A stretch of 64,000 bases of DNA from Teichococcus coralli (GTDB lineage Bacteria > Pseudomonadota > Alphaproteobacteria > Acetobacterales > Acetobacteraceae). The translations under genes were made by a program, and so were the position numbers. Shown here piece after piece: positions 51,515 to 62,284 of the stretch. Positions within the stretch are counted from its first letter, which is position 1. Every line of letters starts with the position of its first letter. The notes beneath the pieces are model-generated. The model had not been told where the DNA came from. It saw only the letters and a program-made list of their open reading frames with translations, and ran no database searches. The stretch covers positions 62,001 to 126,000 of the forward strand of contig NZ_SNVJ01000001.1 in NCBI RefSeq assembly GCF_009829925.1. The letters are read 5' to 3'.

Positions 51515-52542
51515 TGACGCTGAAGCCCGTGCTGGCCCGCCTCGCGGCGGGCGAGACCCTCTCCGAGGCCGAGGCCGAGCACGCCTTCGGGCAGATCATG
51601 GAGGGCGAGGCCACGCCCGCGCAGATCGCCGGTATGCTGATGGCCATGCGGGTGCGGGGCGAGACGGTGGCGGAGATGACCGGCGCCGTGCGCGCCATGA
51701 TCGCCCGCATGACGGCGGTCGAGGCGCCCCTGGGCACCATCGACATTGTCGGCACCGGCGGCGACGGGGTGGGCACGCTGAACATCTCCACCGCCGCCGC
51801 CATGGTGGTGGCCGGCGCCGGGGTGAAGGTGGCCAAGCACGGCAACCGTGCGCTTTCCTCGAAGTCCGGCGCCTCGGACGCGCTGGCGGCCCTCGGCATC
51901 AACCTCGACGTGCCGCTGCCCCAGTTGCCGGATGTGCTGCATCAGGCGGGCATGGTCTTTCTGGCGGCGCCGCGGCACCACGCCGCCCTGCGCCATGCCG
52001 CCGGGCCACGGGTGGAACTGGGCACCCGCACCATCTTCAACCTGCTGGGGCCGCTGACCAATCCGGCCCGCGTGAAGCGGCAGATGACCGGCGCCTTCGC
52101 ACCGCAATGGTTGCGCCCCATGGCCGAGACGCTGGCGCGCATCGGCAGCGAGCGTGCCTGGCTGGTGCATGGCGACGGGCTGGACGAGCTGACCCTTTCA
52201 GGACCCAGCCAGGTGGTCGAGCTGCATCACGGCACCATCCGCGAATTCGCCGTCAGCCCCGCCGATGCCGGCCTTCCCGAGGCCCCCGTCGAGGCGCTGA
52301 AGGGCGGCGACCCGGCGGAGAATGCCGCCGCGCTGGAAGCCCTCCTGCGCGGCATGCATGGCCCCTATCGCGATTGCGTCGTGCTGAACGCGGCGGCCGC
52401 CCTTGTCGTCGCGGGCGAAACGACCGATCTCCGTGCCGCTGCCGCACGCGCCGCCCGCTCCATTGATGAGGGCGCGGCGCTTGCGGTGCTGGAACAGTTG
52501 CGCCGCGCCACGCGCCCGCCCGCCGAGATGGCGCCGGGCTGA
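51511..52542 (+). CDS. trpD: anthranilate phosphoribosyltransferase
   Basis: A 343-residue enzyme joining anthranilate to PRPP, the second step of tryptophan synthesis. The PRPP-binding GTGGDGVGTLNIST lies near 84-97 and KHGNRALSSKSGASD near 110-124, with PRHHAALRHA near 155. Two ATGs are adjacent (51511 and 51514); either could start. trpC follows after 50 bp. trpE and trpG are not in the window. Confidence 0.97.
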   Translation: MMTLKPVLARLAAGETLSEAEAEHAFGQIMEGEATPAQIAGMLMAMRVRGETVAEMTGAVRAMIARMTAVEAPLGTIDIVGTGGDGVGTLNISTAAAMVVAGAGVKVAKHGNRALSSKSGASDALAALGINLDVPLPQLPDVLHQAGMVFLAAPRHHAALRHAAGPRVELGTRTIFNLLGPLTNPARVKRQMTGAFAPQWLRPMAETLARIGSERAWLVHGDGLDELTLSGPSQVVELHHGTIREFAVSPADAGLPEAPVEALKGGDPAENAAALEALLRGMHGPYRDCVVLNAAAALVVAGETTDLRAAAARAARSIDEGAALAVLEQLRRATRPPAEMAPG

Positions 52543-52592
52543 AACCCGGCCCCCTCCCCCTCTTTGTTGCCCAGGCGCGCCTGCGCCGAGAG

Positions 52593-53408
52593 ATGGTCAT
52601 GAACGCCGATACCCTGCCCGACACCCTGCTGCGCATCCTGGCCGACAAGGAAGTGGAAGTGCGTGAGCGGGCCGCCGCCACCCCCCTCTCCGAGATGGAG
52701 CACCGCGCCCGTGACGAGGAGCCGCCGCGCGACTTCACCGGCGCGCTCTGCTCGGCCGTGGCGGAGGGGCGCATCGGGCTCATCGCCGAGATCAAGAAGG
52801 CCTCGCCCTCCGGCGGCCTGATCCGCGATCCCTTCGAGCCGGCGGCTCTGGCGCGCGCCTATGAGGAAGCGGGCGCGGCCTGTCTCTCCGTGCTGACCGA
52901 CGGGCCGCACTTCCAGGGCAGCCCCGCCGACCTCGTGGTGGCCCGCGGCGCCTGCAAGCTGCCGGTCCTGCGCAAGGACTTCATGATCGATCCCTACCAG
53001 GTGTTCGAGGCCCGGGCGATGGGCGCGGACTGCATCCTGCTGATCATGGCCGCCCTTTCCGATGCGCAGGCCCGAGAGCTGGAGGAGGCTGCCCGCAGCC
53101 TCGACATGTCGGTGCTGGCGGAGGTGCACGACCAGCGCGAGCTGGACCGTGCGCTCGGCCTGAACACGCGCCTGATCGGCATCAACAACCGCAATCTCCG
53201 CACGCTGAAGACCGAGCTCACCACCGCCGAGGCGCTGGCCCCGCTGGTGCCTGCCGACCGCATCCCGGTGGCTGAGAGCGGGCTGCGCAACGCCGAGGAC
53301 GTGCACCGCATGGCCGCCGCCGGCGCCCGCTGCATCCTGGTGGGCGAGCACCTGCTGCGCCAGGAGGACGTCACCGCTGCCGCCCGCGCCATGGTGGAGG
53401 CCGGATGA
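52593..53408 (+). CDS. trpC: indole-3-glycerol phosphate synthase
   Basis: A 271-residue TIM-barrel enzyme closing the indole ring. [12 protein letters not shown] near 63-74 holds the catalytic Lys, [12 protein letters not shown] near 127 and IGINNRNL near 190 are typical, and C-terminal VAESGLRN and ILVGEHLLR bind phosphate. The first Met (52593) or the Met two codons later may start. Its stop overlaps the moaC start as ATGA. Confidence 0.97.
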   Translation: MVMNADTLPDTLLRILADKEVEVRERAAATPLSEMEHRARDEEPPRDFTGALCSAVAEGRIGLIAEIKKASPSGGLIRDPFEPAALARAYEEAGAACLSVLTDGPHFQGSPADLVVARGACKLPVLRKDFMIDPYQVFEARAMGADCILLIMAALSDAQARELEEAARSLDMSVLAEVHDQRELDRALGLNTRLIGINNRNLRTLKTELTTAEALAPLVPADRIPVAESGLRNAEDVHRMAAAGARCILVGEHLLRQEDVTAAARAMVEAG

Positions 53409-53935
53409 GCGAGGGCGGCGAAGGCTTCGACCCGCCGCGCGCGCCAGCCCCACGGCGCGAAGGCGGATTCACGCATTTCGATGCCGAGGGAAAGGCGGTC
53501 ATGGTGGACGTTTCCGCCAAGCCCGCCACCGAGCGGCTCGCCATCGCGCGCGGTCGGGTGCGGATGGCGCCGGAGACGCTGGCCGCCATCCGGGCGGGCG
53601 GCCTGGGCAAGGGCGACGTGCTCGGCGTGGCGCGCATCGCCGGCATCATGGCGGCCAAGCGCACCGCCGACCTCATTCCCCTCTGCCACCCGCTGGCGCT
53701 CACCTCGGTGAAGCTGGAGCTGCTGCCCGAGGCGCCGGACGCCGTCGCCATCGAGGCGCGGGTGAAGACCACCGGCCCCACCGGGGTCGAGATGGAGGCG
53801 CTCACCGCCGTCACCGTCGCCGCGCTGACGGTCTATGACATGTGCAAGGCCATTGACCGCGGCATGCAGATCACCGAAGTGCATCTGGCGCGCAAGGAAG
53901 GTGGAAAATCAGGACTTTGGGAGGCGGCGCGATGA
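53405..53935 (+). CDS. moaC: cyclic pyranopterin monophosphate synthase
   Basis: A 176-residue enzyme that, after MoaA, makes the pyranopterin precursor of molybdenum cofactor. Signature blocks are [16 protein letters not shown] near 29, [11 protein letters not shown] near 98 and [23 protein letters not shown] near 129-151. The first 20 residues, rich in Pro and Arg, exceed the usual start, but the ATG is fixed by the 4-bp overlap with trpC. It overlaps moeA by 4 bp. Confidence 0.96.
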   Translation: MSEGGEGFDPPRAPAPRREGGFTHFDAEGKAVMVDVSAKPATERLAIARGRVRMAPETLAAIRAGGLGKGDVLGVARIAGIMAAKRTADLIPLCHPLALTSVKLELLPEAPDAVAIEARVKTTGPTGVEMEALTAVTVAALTVYDMCKAIDRGMQITEVHLARKEGGKSGLWEAAR

Positions 53936-55137
53936 TTTCGGTCGAGGAGGCCCGCGGTCGCATCCTGGCCGGCCTGCGCTCCTCCGGCACCGAGACCGTT
54001 GGCCTGTCCGATGCCTGGAACCGCGTGCTGGCCGCACCCGTCGCCGCCCGGCTGACGCAGCCGCCGGCCGACGTCTCGGCCATGGACGGCTATGCCGTGC
54101 GCGCCGCCGACGCGACGGAAGGCGCCTGGCTGCGGGTGACGGGCTCCGCTCCGGCCGGGCATCCCTTCGCCGGCGGCGTGGGCGCGGGCGAGGCGGTACG
54201 GATCTTCACCGGCGGGCTGGTTCCCGAAGGCGCCGACGGCATCCTGCTGCAGGAAGACGCCGAGGCCGCCGAGGGCCGCGTTCTGGTGCGGGAGACCGTG
54301 CAGCCCGGCCGCTGGATCCGCCGCGCCGGGCTCGACTTCAAGGCCGGCGAGACGCTGGTCGCCCCGGGCCGCCGGCTGACGGCGCGCGACATCGGCCTGG
54401 CCGCCGCCGGCAACCATCCCTGGCTCGCCGTGCATCGCCGCCCCCGCATCGGCATCCTGGCCACCGGCGACGAGATCGTGCTGCCCGGCGAGCCGCTGCC
54501 GCCGGGGGGCATCGTGTCCTCCAACGCGCATGCCCTGGCGGCGCTGGTGCGCGCGGCGGGCGCCGAGCCGCTGGTGCTGCCGATCGCCCGCGACGACCTC
54601 GCCGCCATCGGCGCCGCCGCCGAGGCGGCCCGCTTCTGCGACCTGCTGGTGACCACCGGAGGCGCCAGCGTCGGCGAACACGATCTGGTGCAGCAGGCTC
54701 TCGGCCCGCATGGTTTCACGCTGGACTTCTGGAAGATCGCCATGCGGCCGGGCAAGCCGCTGATCTGGGGCCGCCTGGGCGAGACGCCGCTGCTCGGCCT
54801 GCCCGGCAATCCCGTCTCGGCGCTGGTCTGCGGCGTCATTTTTCTGTGGCCGGCGCTGGCGGTGCTTTCCGGCCTGCCGCCCGCGCCACCGCCGTTGCGC
54901 CGCGCCGTGGCGGGGGCGAACCTGCCGGAGAACGACCGCCGCGAGGACTACCTGCGCGCCCGGCTGCGCCAGGAACCGGACGGCCAGTGGGTCGCCACCG
55001 CCGCCAACCGGCAGGACAGTTCCATGCTGCGCGTTCTCGCGGAGAACGGAGCGCTGCTGCGAAGGGCGCCCCATGCGCCGCCGCTCGCCGCCGGAGAGCC
55101 GGTCGAGGTGGTGGTTCTCGCCGATCTGGGGCTCTGA
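53932..55137 (+). CDS. moeA: molybdopterin molybdenumtransferase
   Basis: A 401-residue enzyme inserting molybdate into molybdopterin. [12 protein letters not shown] starts the protein, [12 protein letters not shown] lies near 49, [12 protein letters not shown] near 90, [11 protein letters not shown] near 180, [12 protein letters not shown] near 240 and [13 protein letters not shown] near 287. The ATG overlaps the moaC stop, so Trp and Mo-cofactor genes form one transcription unit here. lexA follows after 130 bp with its own promoter. Confidence 0.96.
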   Translation: MISVEEARGRILAGLRSSGTETVGLSDAWNRVLAAPVAARLTQPPADVSAMDGYAVRAADATEGAWLRVTGSAPAGHPFAGGVGAGEAVRIFTGGLVPEGADGILLQEDAEAAEGRVLVRETVQPGRWIRRAGLDFKAGETLVAPGRRLTARDIGLAAAGNHPWLAVHRRPRIGILATGDEIVLPGEPLPPGGIVSSNAHALAALVRAAGAEPLVLPIARDDLAAIGAAAEAARFCDLLVTTGGASVGEHDLVQQALGPHGFTLDFWKIAMRPGKPLIWGRLGETPLLGLPGNPVSALVCGVIFLWPALAVLSGLPPAPPPLRRAVAGANLPENDRREDYLRARLRQEPDGQWVATAANRQDSSMLRVLAENGALLRRAPHAPPLAAGEPVEVVVLADLGL

Positions 55138-55182
55138 CGCGTTTTCCACATCCCAAGTCGCGGAAATCAGGGCGATTGCCGG

Positions 55183-55212
55183 TTGACCGCCCTGCGGGAA
55201 CTTTCGTAGAAC
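55183..55212 (+). promoter_or_regulatory. lexA promoter and SOS box
   Basis: GAAC-TTTCGTA-GAAC at 55198-55212 is a perfect alphaproteobacterial LexA box (GAAC-N7-GAAC, established for this class). It overlaps a likely promoter: TTGACC at 55183-55188 and TAGAAC at 55207-55212, 18 bp apart. LexA bound here would block polymerase, giving autorepression relieved by DNA damage. Confidence 0.85.
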
Positions 55213-55267
55213 ACTGTGACGGTTGCCGCTTTGTTCGCGGTCATCCGCCGCAGGCAGGGAGCCCCGC

Positions 55268-55993
55268 ATGCTCACGCGAAAGCAACACGAGTTGCTGATG
55301 TTCATCGACCGGCACCTGCGGGACACCGGCTTCTCCCCCTCCTTCGAGGAGATGAAGGAGGCGCTGAAGCTCCGCTCGAAGTCCGGCATCCACCGCCTGA
55401 TCAGTGCCCTGGAGGAACGTGGCTTTCTCCGCCGCCGCGCCCATCGCGCGCGCGCGCTGGAGGTCATCCGACTGCCGGAGAGCACCGCGCCGGCGCCGCT
55501 GGCCCGCGCCGAGGCCACGCCGCCGCCGCGGGCCGCCTTCGCGCCCAACGTCATCCGCGGCACCTTCGCTTCCAACCTTCCCGGCGTGACGCGCGGCGCC
55601 AATGACGCGGCGGCGGTGCACCTGCCGCTTTATGGCCGCATCGCCGCCGGTCAGCCGATCGAGGCGCTGCGCGACCAGGGCACCAGCGTCGAGGTGCCGG
55701 CTGCCCTGCTTGGCGGCGGCGAACACTATGCGCTGGAGGTCTCGGGGGACTCGATGGAAGGCGCCGGCATCCTCGACGGCGACACCGTCATCATCCGCCG
55801 CGACGACATGGCGGACAACGGCGCCATCGTGGTCGCCCTGGTGGACGAGGCCGAGGTGACGCTGAAGCGGCTGCGCCGCAAGGGCAACTCCGTCGCGCTG
55901 GAGGCCGCCAACCCGCGCTACGAGACGCGCATCTTCGGCCCGGACAGGGTGAAGGTGCAGGGCCGCCTCGTCGGGTTGCTGCGGCGCTACTGA
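55268..55993 (+). CDS. lexA: LexA repressor
   Basis: A 241-residue SOS repressor-protease. The winged helix (1-66) starts [17 protein letters not shown], with the recognition helix around [17 protein letters not shown]. The autocleavage site is Ala127-Gly128, and the Ser162/Lys200 dyad sits in SGDSMEGAG and VTLKRL. The linker of about 45 residues is long, as in other alphaproteobacteria. ATG at 55268 has a GGGAG site. The stop overlaps the end of convergent comEC by 7 bp. Confidence 0.97.
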   Translation: MLTRKQHELLMFIDRHLRDTGFSPSFEEMKEALKLRSKSGIHRLISALEERGFLRRRAHRARALEVIRLPESTAPAPLARAEATPPPRAAFAPNVIRGTFASNLPGVTRGANDAAAVHLPLYGRIAAGQPIEALRDQGTSVEVPAALLGGGEHYALEVSGDSMEGAGILDGDTVIIRRDDMADNGAIVVALVDEAEVTLKRLRRKGNSVALEAANPRYETRIFGPDRVKVQGRLVGLLRRY

Positions 55994-58164
55994 TCCTTCT
56001 CCCAGGCGGGCCGGGGCGGCGGCGGCACCCAGGGCCGCGCGCCGCGCCAGTCCCGGTCGGAGACCACCCGCACCCCGTCATGGCCGAGCCAGACCGCGTG
56101 CGGGCCGTTCCGCCAGACGCTGAAGCGGTCCACCACCGCCGTCCCCGGGCAGCGGCCGCGGACCGGCTCGGCGGAAACCAGCACCGCCGCCTGCCCGCAG
56201 GCCCGCGCCGCCTGCACGGGTGCCGCCTTCTCTCCCCGGCGCGGCTTGGGCGTCCGCATCAGCATCGCCGCCGGGCCGTCCGGGCGCGGCTGAAAGCGGC
56301 AGTCGAGGCCGGGGCAGTCCAGCCCGGCCTCCTCGTGCTCGCCTGAGGCAGGCAGCAGGTCGGCCTCCTCCTCGCCCCAGCCGCGCAGCCAGTTGTCGCG
56401 CAGGAAGTTCGAGGCGCCGCTGGCGCGCTGCAGCACCACCCCCTGCGGTGTGCGGAGCGCGATCAGCCGCGCGTCCGCCGAGACGAGGATATCGGGCGGC
56501 GTCACGGTCAGGGCGCTGAACACTCCGGCGGCCGCCAGCGGCAGGCCGAGCAGCCGCCAGCGCGCCTGCCACAGGCAGAGCCAGAGCAAGCCGAAGCTGG
56601 TCAGCAGCAGCCCCCAGGCCGGGATCGGCATGGCGGTCAGCGCGGCACCGGGCCAGGACGCCACCGTGTGCGCCACCCGCAGAACACCCTCGACCCCCCA
56701 GCCCATGACGGTGAGTGGCCAGGCCTCCAGTCCGAACGGCATCAGCGCCACGGCAAGCATCCCCGCCGGCATCACCAGCATGGAGGTCAGCGGCACCGCC
56801 ACCATGTTGGCTGCCAGGCCGTAGAGCTGCAGCCGGCCGAAATGGTGCAGGCCATAGGGCAGCGTCGCCAGACCGGCGAGCAGCGAGGTCAGCACCATGC
56901 CCAGCAGCACCAGGGCGGGCCGTCGCCACCACTCCGTGCCCTGCCGCCAGCGCGCCAGCAAGGGGCCGGTCGCCTCCGCCCCGGCGATCAGCACCAGCAC
57001 GGCGGCGAAGCTCATCTGGAAGGAGGGACCGAGCAGCGCGGCCGGCTGCGCCAGCATCACCGCCGCCGCCGCCAGCGCCAGGGCGCGCAGCGAGAGCGCC
57101 CGGCGGCCGATCAGGATGCCGAAGGTGACCAGCGCCGCCATCGCGAAGGAGCGCTGCATCGGCACCTGCGCACCCGTCAGCAGCATGTAGGCGCCCCCCA
57201 GCAGCAGGGCGCCGGGCGCGGCGATGCGCTTGCTGTCCCAGCGCAGGGCGAGCGCCGGCACCAGCGCCACGCCGAAGCGGAGGATGCCGAAGCCGAGCCC
57301 CATGACGATGGCGATATGCAACCCGGAGACGGAAAGCAGGTGCGCCAGGCCGGAGTCGCGCATGGCCTGGATGTCGGGGGCGGGAATGGCGCTCTGGCCG
57401 CCCGTCAGCAGCGCCGCCGCCACCGCACCGGGGCCGCCCGGCAAGGCCGCGAGCACGCGCCGCTGCAGCCACGCTCGCGCGGCGGCGAAGACCGGCGGCC
57501 GGGCCGCCTCGCCGAGCCGTTCGGAAGGGCCAAGGGCGAAGCCGGAACCGCCGAGGCCGCTGAAGAAGGCGTCCCGCTGGAAGTCCCATCCGCCTGGCGC
57601 GGGCGGGGCGGAGGGTTCGCGTACCAGCGCCCGCATGCGGAGGCTCTCGCCGGGTGCCGGGTGCAGCGGATCGTTCGGCCGCAGGCGAATGCGGATCCGC
57701 CGCGCCAGGGGTGGCTCGCCGGGGCCGAGGCGCACCTCGCCCAGGGTGACGCGCAGGCCTTTGGGGAGCGTGTCCACCGCTTCCACCCGCCCTTCAAGCA
57801 CAACGGCGCGCCGGGGCAGGTCCAGCGGGGCCGGCATGCGCGACGCCTGCCACCCCGCCACGCCGAAGCCCAGGAAGCCCATGCCCGCCAGGGCCAGCAG
57901 CCAGGCAGGCAGCGGCCGTCCCCGCAGCCCGAGGCTGCCCAGCAGCAACGGTACGGAAACCATCCCCCAGAGCGCGCCAGGCTCCTGCCGCTGGGCGAAG
58001 TAGGCGATGATGCCCGCGCCCAGCGCGACGGGCAGCCAAAGCGGCAGCCGGCTCCACTCCCCTTCCAGCAGGCCTTGCAGGCGCTGCATGAAGGCGGCGG
58101 GCTGCCAGAAGGCCCGGGAGGCATCCAGCACCAGGGGGGCAGAGTCGATGTCTGTGTCGCTCAT
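55987..58164 (-). CDS. comEC: ComEC/Rec2 family DNA-uptake channel protein
   Basis: A 725-residue polytopic membrane protein. An N-terminal DUF4131-like OB-fold region (about 90-190, following two to three helices) precedes the competence core (about 240-515) with [18 protein letters not shown] near 275 and [10 protein letters not shown] near 332. A periplasmic beta-lactamase-like C-terminal remnant (about 560-700) has the [12 protein letters not shown] strand but no metal HxHxDH motif, as usual in alphaproteobacteria (from memory). It would carry incoming DNA strands across the inner membrane. Divergent from gltX, which starts 78 bp away. Confidence 0.92.
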   Translation of the reverse strand: MSDTDIDSAPLVLDASRAFWQPAAFMQRLQGLLEGEWSRLPLWLPVALGAGIIAYFAQRQEPGALWGMVSVPLLLGSLGLRGRPLPAWLLALAGMGFLGFGVAGWQASRMPAPLDLPRRAVVLEGRVEAVDTLPKGLRVTLGEVRLGPGEPPLARRIRIRLRPNDPLHPAPGESLRMRALVREPSAPPAPGGWDFQRDAFFSGLGGSGFALGPSERLGEAARPPVFAAARAWLQRRVLAALPGGPGAVAAALLTGGQSAIPAPDIQAMRDSGLAHLLSVSGLHIAIVMGLGFGILRFGVALVPALALRWDSKRIAAPGALLLGGAYMLLTGAQVPMQRSFAMAALVTFGILIGRRALSLRALALAAAAVMLAQPAALLGPSFQMSFAAVLVLIAGAEATGPLLARWRQGTEWWRRPALVLLGMVLTSLLAGLATLPYGLHHFGRLQLYGLAANMVAVPLTSMLVMPAGMLAVALMPFGLEAWPLTVMGWGVEGVLRVAHTVASWPGAALTAMPIPAWGLLLTSFGLLWLCLWQARWRLLGLPLAAAGVFSALTVTPPDILVSADARLIALRTPQGVVLQRASGASNFLRDNWLRGWGEEEADLLPASGEHEEAGLDCPGLDCRFQPRPDGPAAMLMRTPKPRRGEKAAPVQAARACGQAAVLVSAEPVRGRCPGTAVVDRFSVWRNGPHAVWLGHDGVRVVSDRDWRGARPWVPPPPRPAWEKDQ

Positions 58165-58242
58165 GGTTTCTCAACCTACGCGCGCACTCTACAGGCGAGG
58201 CGGGGAGTGTTAAAAGCGTCTGCTCGAAGGAACTGCCGAGCA

Positions 58243-59643
58243 ATGACCGTACGCACCCGCTTCGCCCCATCCCCGACCGGGTATCTGCACATCGGGGGCG
58301 CGCGCACCGCGCTCTTCAACTTCCTCTTCGCGCGCCATCATGGCGGGCAGTACCTGCTGCGCATCGAGGATACCGACCGCCAGCGCTCGACCCCCGAGGC
58401 GGTGCGGCAGATCATCGACAGCCTGGAATGGCTGGGCCTCTCGCCGGACGAGCCGCCGGTCATGCAGACCGCGCAGGAGGCCCGGCATGCCGAGGTGGCG
58501 CGGGAGCTGCTGGCGCAGGGGAAGGCCTATCAATGCTACGCCACGCCGGAAGAGCTGGCGGAGATGCGCGAGACGGCCATGAAGGAAGGCCGCCCGCCGC
58601 GCTACGACGGCCGCTGGCGCGACCGCGACCCCGCCGAGGCGCCGGCGGGGGCGAAGCCGGTCATCCGCATCAAGGCCCCGCGCGAGGGCGAGACGGTGAT
58701 CCACGACCTCGTGCAGGGCGAGGTGCGCGTGCGCAACAGCGAGCTGGACGACATGGTCATCCTGCGCTCCGACGGCACGCCGACCTACCTGCACGCCGTC
58801 GTGGTGGACGACCACGACATGGCGATCACCCATGTCATCCGCGGCGACGACCACCTGACCAACACCTTCCGCCAGGTCATGGTCTATGACGCCATGGGCT
58901 GGGCGCGGCCGCACTTCGCGCATATCCCGCTGATCCACGGCGCGGATGGCGCCAAGCTCTCCAAGCGGCACGGCGCGGTGGGCGCGCTGGAGTTCCGCGA
59001 CCAGGGCTTCCTTCCCGAAGCTGTCTGCAACTACCTCCTGCGCCTCGGCTGGGGCCATGGCGACGAGGAGTTCGTCCCGCGCGAGCGCGCCATCGAGCTT
59101 TTCGAGCTGAAGGATGTCGGCCGCGCCGCCAGCCGGATGGACTATGCCAAGCTCACCCACCTGAACGCGCAGTACATGCGCCAGATGGACCCGGACGCGC
59201 TGGCGCACCGCGTGCTGGAGATCCTGGCCAGGCGCCCCTCGATCGGCTTCGGCAGCGAGGGCGCGGAGCGCGTGCGGCTGCTGATGCCCGACATCATGCC
59301 CCGCGCCCGCACGCTGAACGAGGCCGCCGACATGGCCGCCTTCGCCCTGGCCAGCACGCCCCTGCCCATGGAGCCGAAGGCCGAGGCGCTGCTGACGCCG
59401 GAAGCCCGCGAGCGGCTGAAGGACCTCGCCATCTTCCTGACCGACGCGCCCTGGGAGCGCGCCGACCTCGACAAGTGGCTGCGCGACTACGCCGACGTGA
59501 AGGGGCTGAAGCTCGGCGCCATCGCCCAGCCGCTGCGCGCGGCGCTGACCGGCAGCACCCAGTCGCCGCCGATCGATGCCGTGCTGGTCGCGCTCGGGCG
59601 GCGCGAGGCCGTTTCGCGGATGCTGGCGGCCGCCGGCGAGTGA
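58243..59643 (+). CDS. gltX: glutamyl-tRNA synthetase
   Basis: A 466-residue class I synthetase. The ATP site HIGG is at 16-19 in [18 protein letters not shown], the KMSKS-type loop is KLSKRHG near 237, and the C-terminal helical anticodon domain is complete. It charges tRNA-Glu; alphaproteobacteria often use it also for tRNA-Gln with GatCAB (not in window). ATG at 58243 is fixed by the conserved N-terminus. gltA, which often follows gltX in this class, is absent. Confidence 0.97.
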   Translation: MTVRTRFAPSPTGYLHIGGARTALFNFLFARHHGGQYLLRIEDTDRQRSTPEAVRQIIDSLEWLGLSPDEPPVMQTAQEARHAEVARELLAQGKAYQCYATPEELAEMRETAMKEGRPPRYDGRWRDRDPAEAPAGAKPVIRIKAPREGETVIHDLVQGEVRVRNSELDDMVILRSDGTPTYLHAVVVDDHDMAITHVIRGDDHLTNTFRQVMVYDAMGWARPHFAHIPLIHGADGAKLSKRHGAVGALEFRDQGFLPEAVCNYLLRLGWGHGDEEFVPRERAIELFELKDVGRAASRMDYAKLTHLNAQYMRQMDPDALAHRVLEILARRPSIGFGSEGAERVRLLMPDIMPRARTLNEAADMAAFALASTPLPMEPKAEALLTPEARERLKDLAIFLTDAPWERADLDKWLRDYADVKGLKLGAIAQPLRAALTGSTQSPPIDAVLVALGRREAVSRMLAAAGE

Positions 59644-59649
59644 GCGGAA

Positions 59650-59679
59650 GGCGGCGGCGGGCCTCCGCCCGCCGCCGCC
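59650..59679. terminator. bidirectional hairpin terminator
   Basis: A perfect 13-bp GC stem (59650-59662 with 59667-59679) and CTCC loop lies between the convergent gltX and small unknown gene stops. It is very stable but lacks a T-run. Confidence 0.7.
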
Positions 59680-59994
59680 TCAGCCGCCGAACCTGGCGAA
59701 GACCATCCGGTCGCGATTGTCCTGCATCAGCTTGGTGATGCTGGGCACCTTCTCGAAGCCGAGGCCGCGCGGCAGGCCGTCCTCCTCGTCCGGCACGATG
59801 CCGGCATAGCTCTCGCCGCCGACCTTCTCCCACTTCCCGGCCGGCTTCTTGACCTCCAGGTTGGCCACCGTGGCCTTCAGCACCAGCCGCACGATCGCCT
59901 CCTTCGGCGCCGTGGGCTTGGTCAGGCTGGGATGCCCGCCGAGCATCTGCCAGCCATTCGCCAGCGCCCAGGCGGTCAGTTCGTCCTTGGTCAT
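59680..59994 (-). CDS. hypothetical protein, SAP-like N-terminus
   Basis: A 104-residue soluble protein of unknown function. MTKDELTAWALANGWQMLGGHPSLTKPTAPKEAI resembles a small helix-extended domain of the SAP/HTH kind, followed by a beta-rich half (LKATVANLEVKK, GKWEKVGGESY) and a C-terminal helix with KVPSITKLMQDN. The ATG at 59994 has a GGGAGCGG site. It is transcribed after the PhzF gene (35-bp gap) on the same strand. Confidence 0.6.
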   Translation of the reverse strand: MTKDELTAWALANGWQMLGGHPSLTKPTAPKEAIVRLVLKATVANLEVKKPAGKWEKVGGESYAGIVPDEEDGLPRGLGFEKVPSITKLMQDNRDRMVFARFGG

Positions 59995-60028
59995 CGTTCC
60001 GCTCCCTTGCCGGTTGCCGCACGCGGCG

Positions 60029-60883
60029 TCACAGCCGCACCGTCCCCTCGATGCAGGTGGCCACCGCGCCACCCACCCAGATCCCGGTGCCGTCCCGCTC
60101 CACCCGCACCCGCCCGGCGCGGCCGAGCACCGTTCCCTGGCTGGCGACATACTGCGCCGGAGCGATTCCACTGCCGATCAGCCATTGCCCGAGGCTGGCG
60201 TTCAGGCTGCCGGTCACCGGGTCCTCGAAGCCGCCCGCCGTGAAGGCCCGCACCTCGAACTGCGCCTCGGTGCCGTCGGCCGCGCGGTCCCACGGACCAA
60301 CCACGCCGACCCGGAGCCCGGCCAGCGCCACGTAGTCCGGCCGCAGCGCCAGCACCTCGGCCCGCGAGCGCAGCAGCACCGCCAGCCAGCCCGGCCCGTT
60401 GTCCACCCAGTTCGACGCCTGAATGGCATCGGGGGCCAGGCCGAGGCCGCTGGTGACCTGCTCCAGGATTTCGGGCTCCACCGCTCCGCTGCGGCGAAGC
60501 GGTGGCGCGGCGAAGGAAAGCCGGCCGCCCTCACCCCGCCGGATATGGATCAACCCGGCTTCGCACTCCTGCACGATGTCGGCGCCCTGCGGCTGCCCGC
60601 CGGAGGCGAGCCAGACATGACAGGTGCCGAGCGTCGGGTGCCCGGCGAAGGGCAGTTCGCCGGAGGGCGTGAAGATGCGCACGCGGTAGTCAGCTCCAGC
60701 GTGGCGGGGCTGGAGCAGGAAGGTCGTCTCGCTCAGGTTGGTCCAGTTGGCGAAGGCGGCCATCCGTGCCTCGTCCAGCCGGTCCGCGCCGATCACCACC
60801 GCCAGCGGATTGCCGCGCAGGGGCTGCGACGCGAAGACGTCCACCTGCTGAAAGGAAAAAGGGGTTCCGGTTGGGTCGGCCAC
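60029..60883 (-). CDS. PhzF family isomerase/epimerase
   Basis: A 284-residue protein of the PhzF fold, related to diaminopimelate epimerase. FQQVDVFASQPLRGNPLAVV at 11-30 and the catalytic Glu52 in NLSETTF are conserved, with GELPFAGHPTLGT near 74 and the second-half GGFEDPVTGSLNASLG near 226-241. Family name aside, phenazine synthesis is not implied; other phz genes are missing. Substrate unknown. Confidence 0.9.
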   Translation of the reverse strand: MADPTGTPFSFQQVDVFASQPLRGNPLAVVIGADRLDEARMAAFANWTNLSETTFLLQPRHAGADYRVRIFTPSGELPFAGHPTLGTCHVWLASGGQPQGADIVQECEAGLIHIRRGEGGRLSFAAPPLRRSGAVEPEILEQVTSGLGLAPDAIQASNWVDNGPGWLAVLLRSRAEVLALRPDYVALAGLRVGVVGPWDRAADGTEAQFEVRAFTAGGFEDPVTGSLNASLGQWLIGSGIAPAQYVASQGTVLGRAGRVRVERDGTGIWVGGAVATCIEGTVRL

Positions 60884-61086
60884 GGTTGTCCTCGGCGTGA
60901 TGCGCGGCGCCCGGGCCGCCGGCGGAAGGCTAAGCGCTGCCTCCGGCCGCGGTCAACGCAGGGGGAGCGCCGGGTTTTCGCCCCATGCCCCCTTTCCAAC
61001 CAGAGGTTCGGGCGGCATGTAAACTTCCCTGCGCAGGCGCGGACGGGCCAAGCCCGCCGCGCGCCGGGCAACCGGGAGATCATCAC

Positions 61087-62277
61087 GTGAACCATACGCT
61101 TCTCGCCGCGCTGCGTGCCATGCAGCCGGAACTGGCCGCCATTCGCCAGGACATCCACGCCCATCCCGAGATCGGCATGGAGGAGGCGCGCACCTCCGCG
61201 TTGGTGGCGGCCAGGCTGAAGGAATGGGGGCTGGAGGTCACCGAGGGTGTTGGCCGCTACGGCGTGGTCGGCACGCTGAAGGGGAGGCAGCCTGGGCAGC
61301 GCGCCATCGGCCTGCGCGCCGACATGGACGCGCTGCTGATCAACGAGGCCACCGGCCTGCCCTACGCCTCCACCAACCCCGGCACCATGCATGCCTGCGG
61401 CCATGATGGCCACACCACCATGCTGCTCGGCGCCGCGAAGTATCTCTCGCAGCACCGGGACTTCGGCGGCACCGTGCAGTTCATCTTCCAGCCCGCCGAG
61501 GAAGGCCGCGGCGGCGCCCTCGCGATGCTGGCGGACGGCCTGTTCGAGCGCTTCCCGGTGGATGCCGTCTATGGCCTGCACAACGAGCCGGGCATTCCGC
61601 TCGGCCAGTTCGCCATCCGCCCCGGCCCCTTCATGGCGGCGCCGGACCGCTGGCTGGTCACCTTCAAGGGCACCGGCGGCCACGGCGGCGCCACGCCGCA
61701 CCTTTCCACCGACGTGACCGTGCTTCAGGCGCAGTTCATCCTGGCGCTGCAGACAATCGTCAGCCGCAACATCGCGGCGGTGGATTCCGCGGTGATCAGC
61801 GTCGGCGCCATTGCCGGCGGCGCCTTCGGCTCGACCAATGTCATGCCGGCCGAGATCCGCGTCGGCGGCACGGCGCGCTCCTACCTGCCCGCGGTGCGGG
61901 ACACCATGGAGCGGCGGATGCGCGAGCTTGCCCAAGGCCTGGCCGCGACCTTCGGCTGCAGGGCGGAGGTGGAATACAGCCGCAAGGGCACGCCGCTGGT
62001 GAATCATGCCGAGCAGACCGCCATCGCCGCGAGGGCGGCCGAGGCGCTGGCCGGCGCCGGCAAGCTGGACGACAACGCCCAGCCCGTGACCGGCGGCGAG
62101 GACTTCGCCTTCATGCTGGAGAAGAAGGCCGGCGCCTTCATGTTCCTCGGCCAGGGCGCCGGTGGCGCGACCTCCGAGGGCCTGCACACGCCGACCTACA
62201 ACTTCAACGACGATGCCATTCCCTACGGCGTCGGCTACTGGGTCAGCCTGGTGCAGGAAGAGCTGAAGCTCGCCTGA
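61087..62277 (+). CDS. M20 amidohydrolase (hippurate hydrolase-like)
   Basis: A 396-residue metallo-amidohydrolase of the HipO/IAA-amino-acid hydrolase group. DIHAHPEIGMEE is at 22-33, LRADMDALL at 76-84, and the metal site HACGHDGHT at 102-110 carries Cys104 and His106. QPAEEGRGG near 138 holds the catalytic Glu, and the late GGEDFAFM gives another ligand. It hydrolyses N-acyl amino acids. The start is GTG at 61087 with GGGAG upstream. A family-5 binding protein gene converges on it, with a terminator between. Confidence 0.9.
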   Translation: MNHTLLAALRAMQPELAAIRQDIHAHPEIGMEEARTSALVAARLKEWGLEVTEGVGRYGVVGTLKGRQPGQRAIGLRADMDALLINEATGLPYASTNPGTMHACGHDGHTTMLLGAAKYLSQHRDFGGTVQFIFQPAEEGRGGALAMLADGLFERFPVDAVYGLHNEPGIPLGQFAIRPGPFMAAPDRWLVTFKGTGGHGGATPHLSTDVTVLQAQFILALQTIVSRNIAAVDSAVISVGAIAGGAFGSTNVMPAEIRVGGTARSYLPAVRDTMERRMRELAQGLAATFGCRAEVEYSRKGTPLVNHAEQTAIAARAAEALAGAGKLDDNAQPVTGGEDFAFMLEKKAGAFMFLGQGAGGATSEGLHTPTYNFNDDAIPYGVGYWVSLVQEELKLA

Positions 62278-62284
62278 GGAAGCA

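Noticed and set aside
60029..60883. Phenazine biosynthesis cluster
   Set aside because: Only a PhzF-fold protein is present; no other phz genes occur, and most PhzF homologues have other roles.
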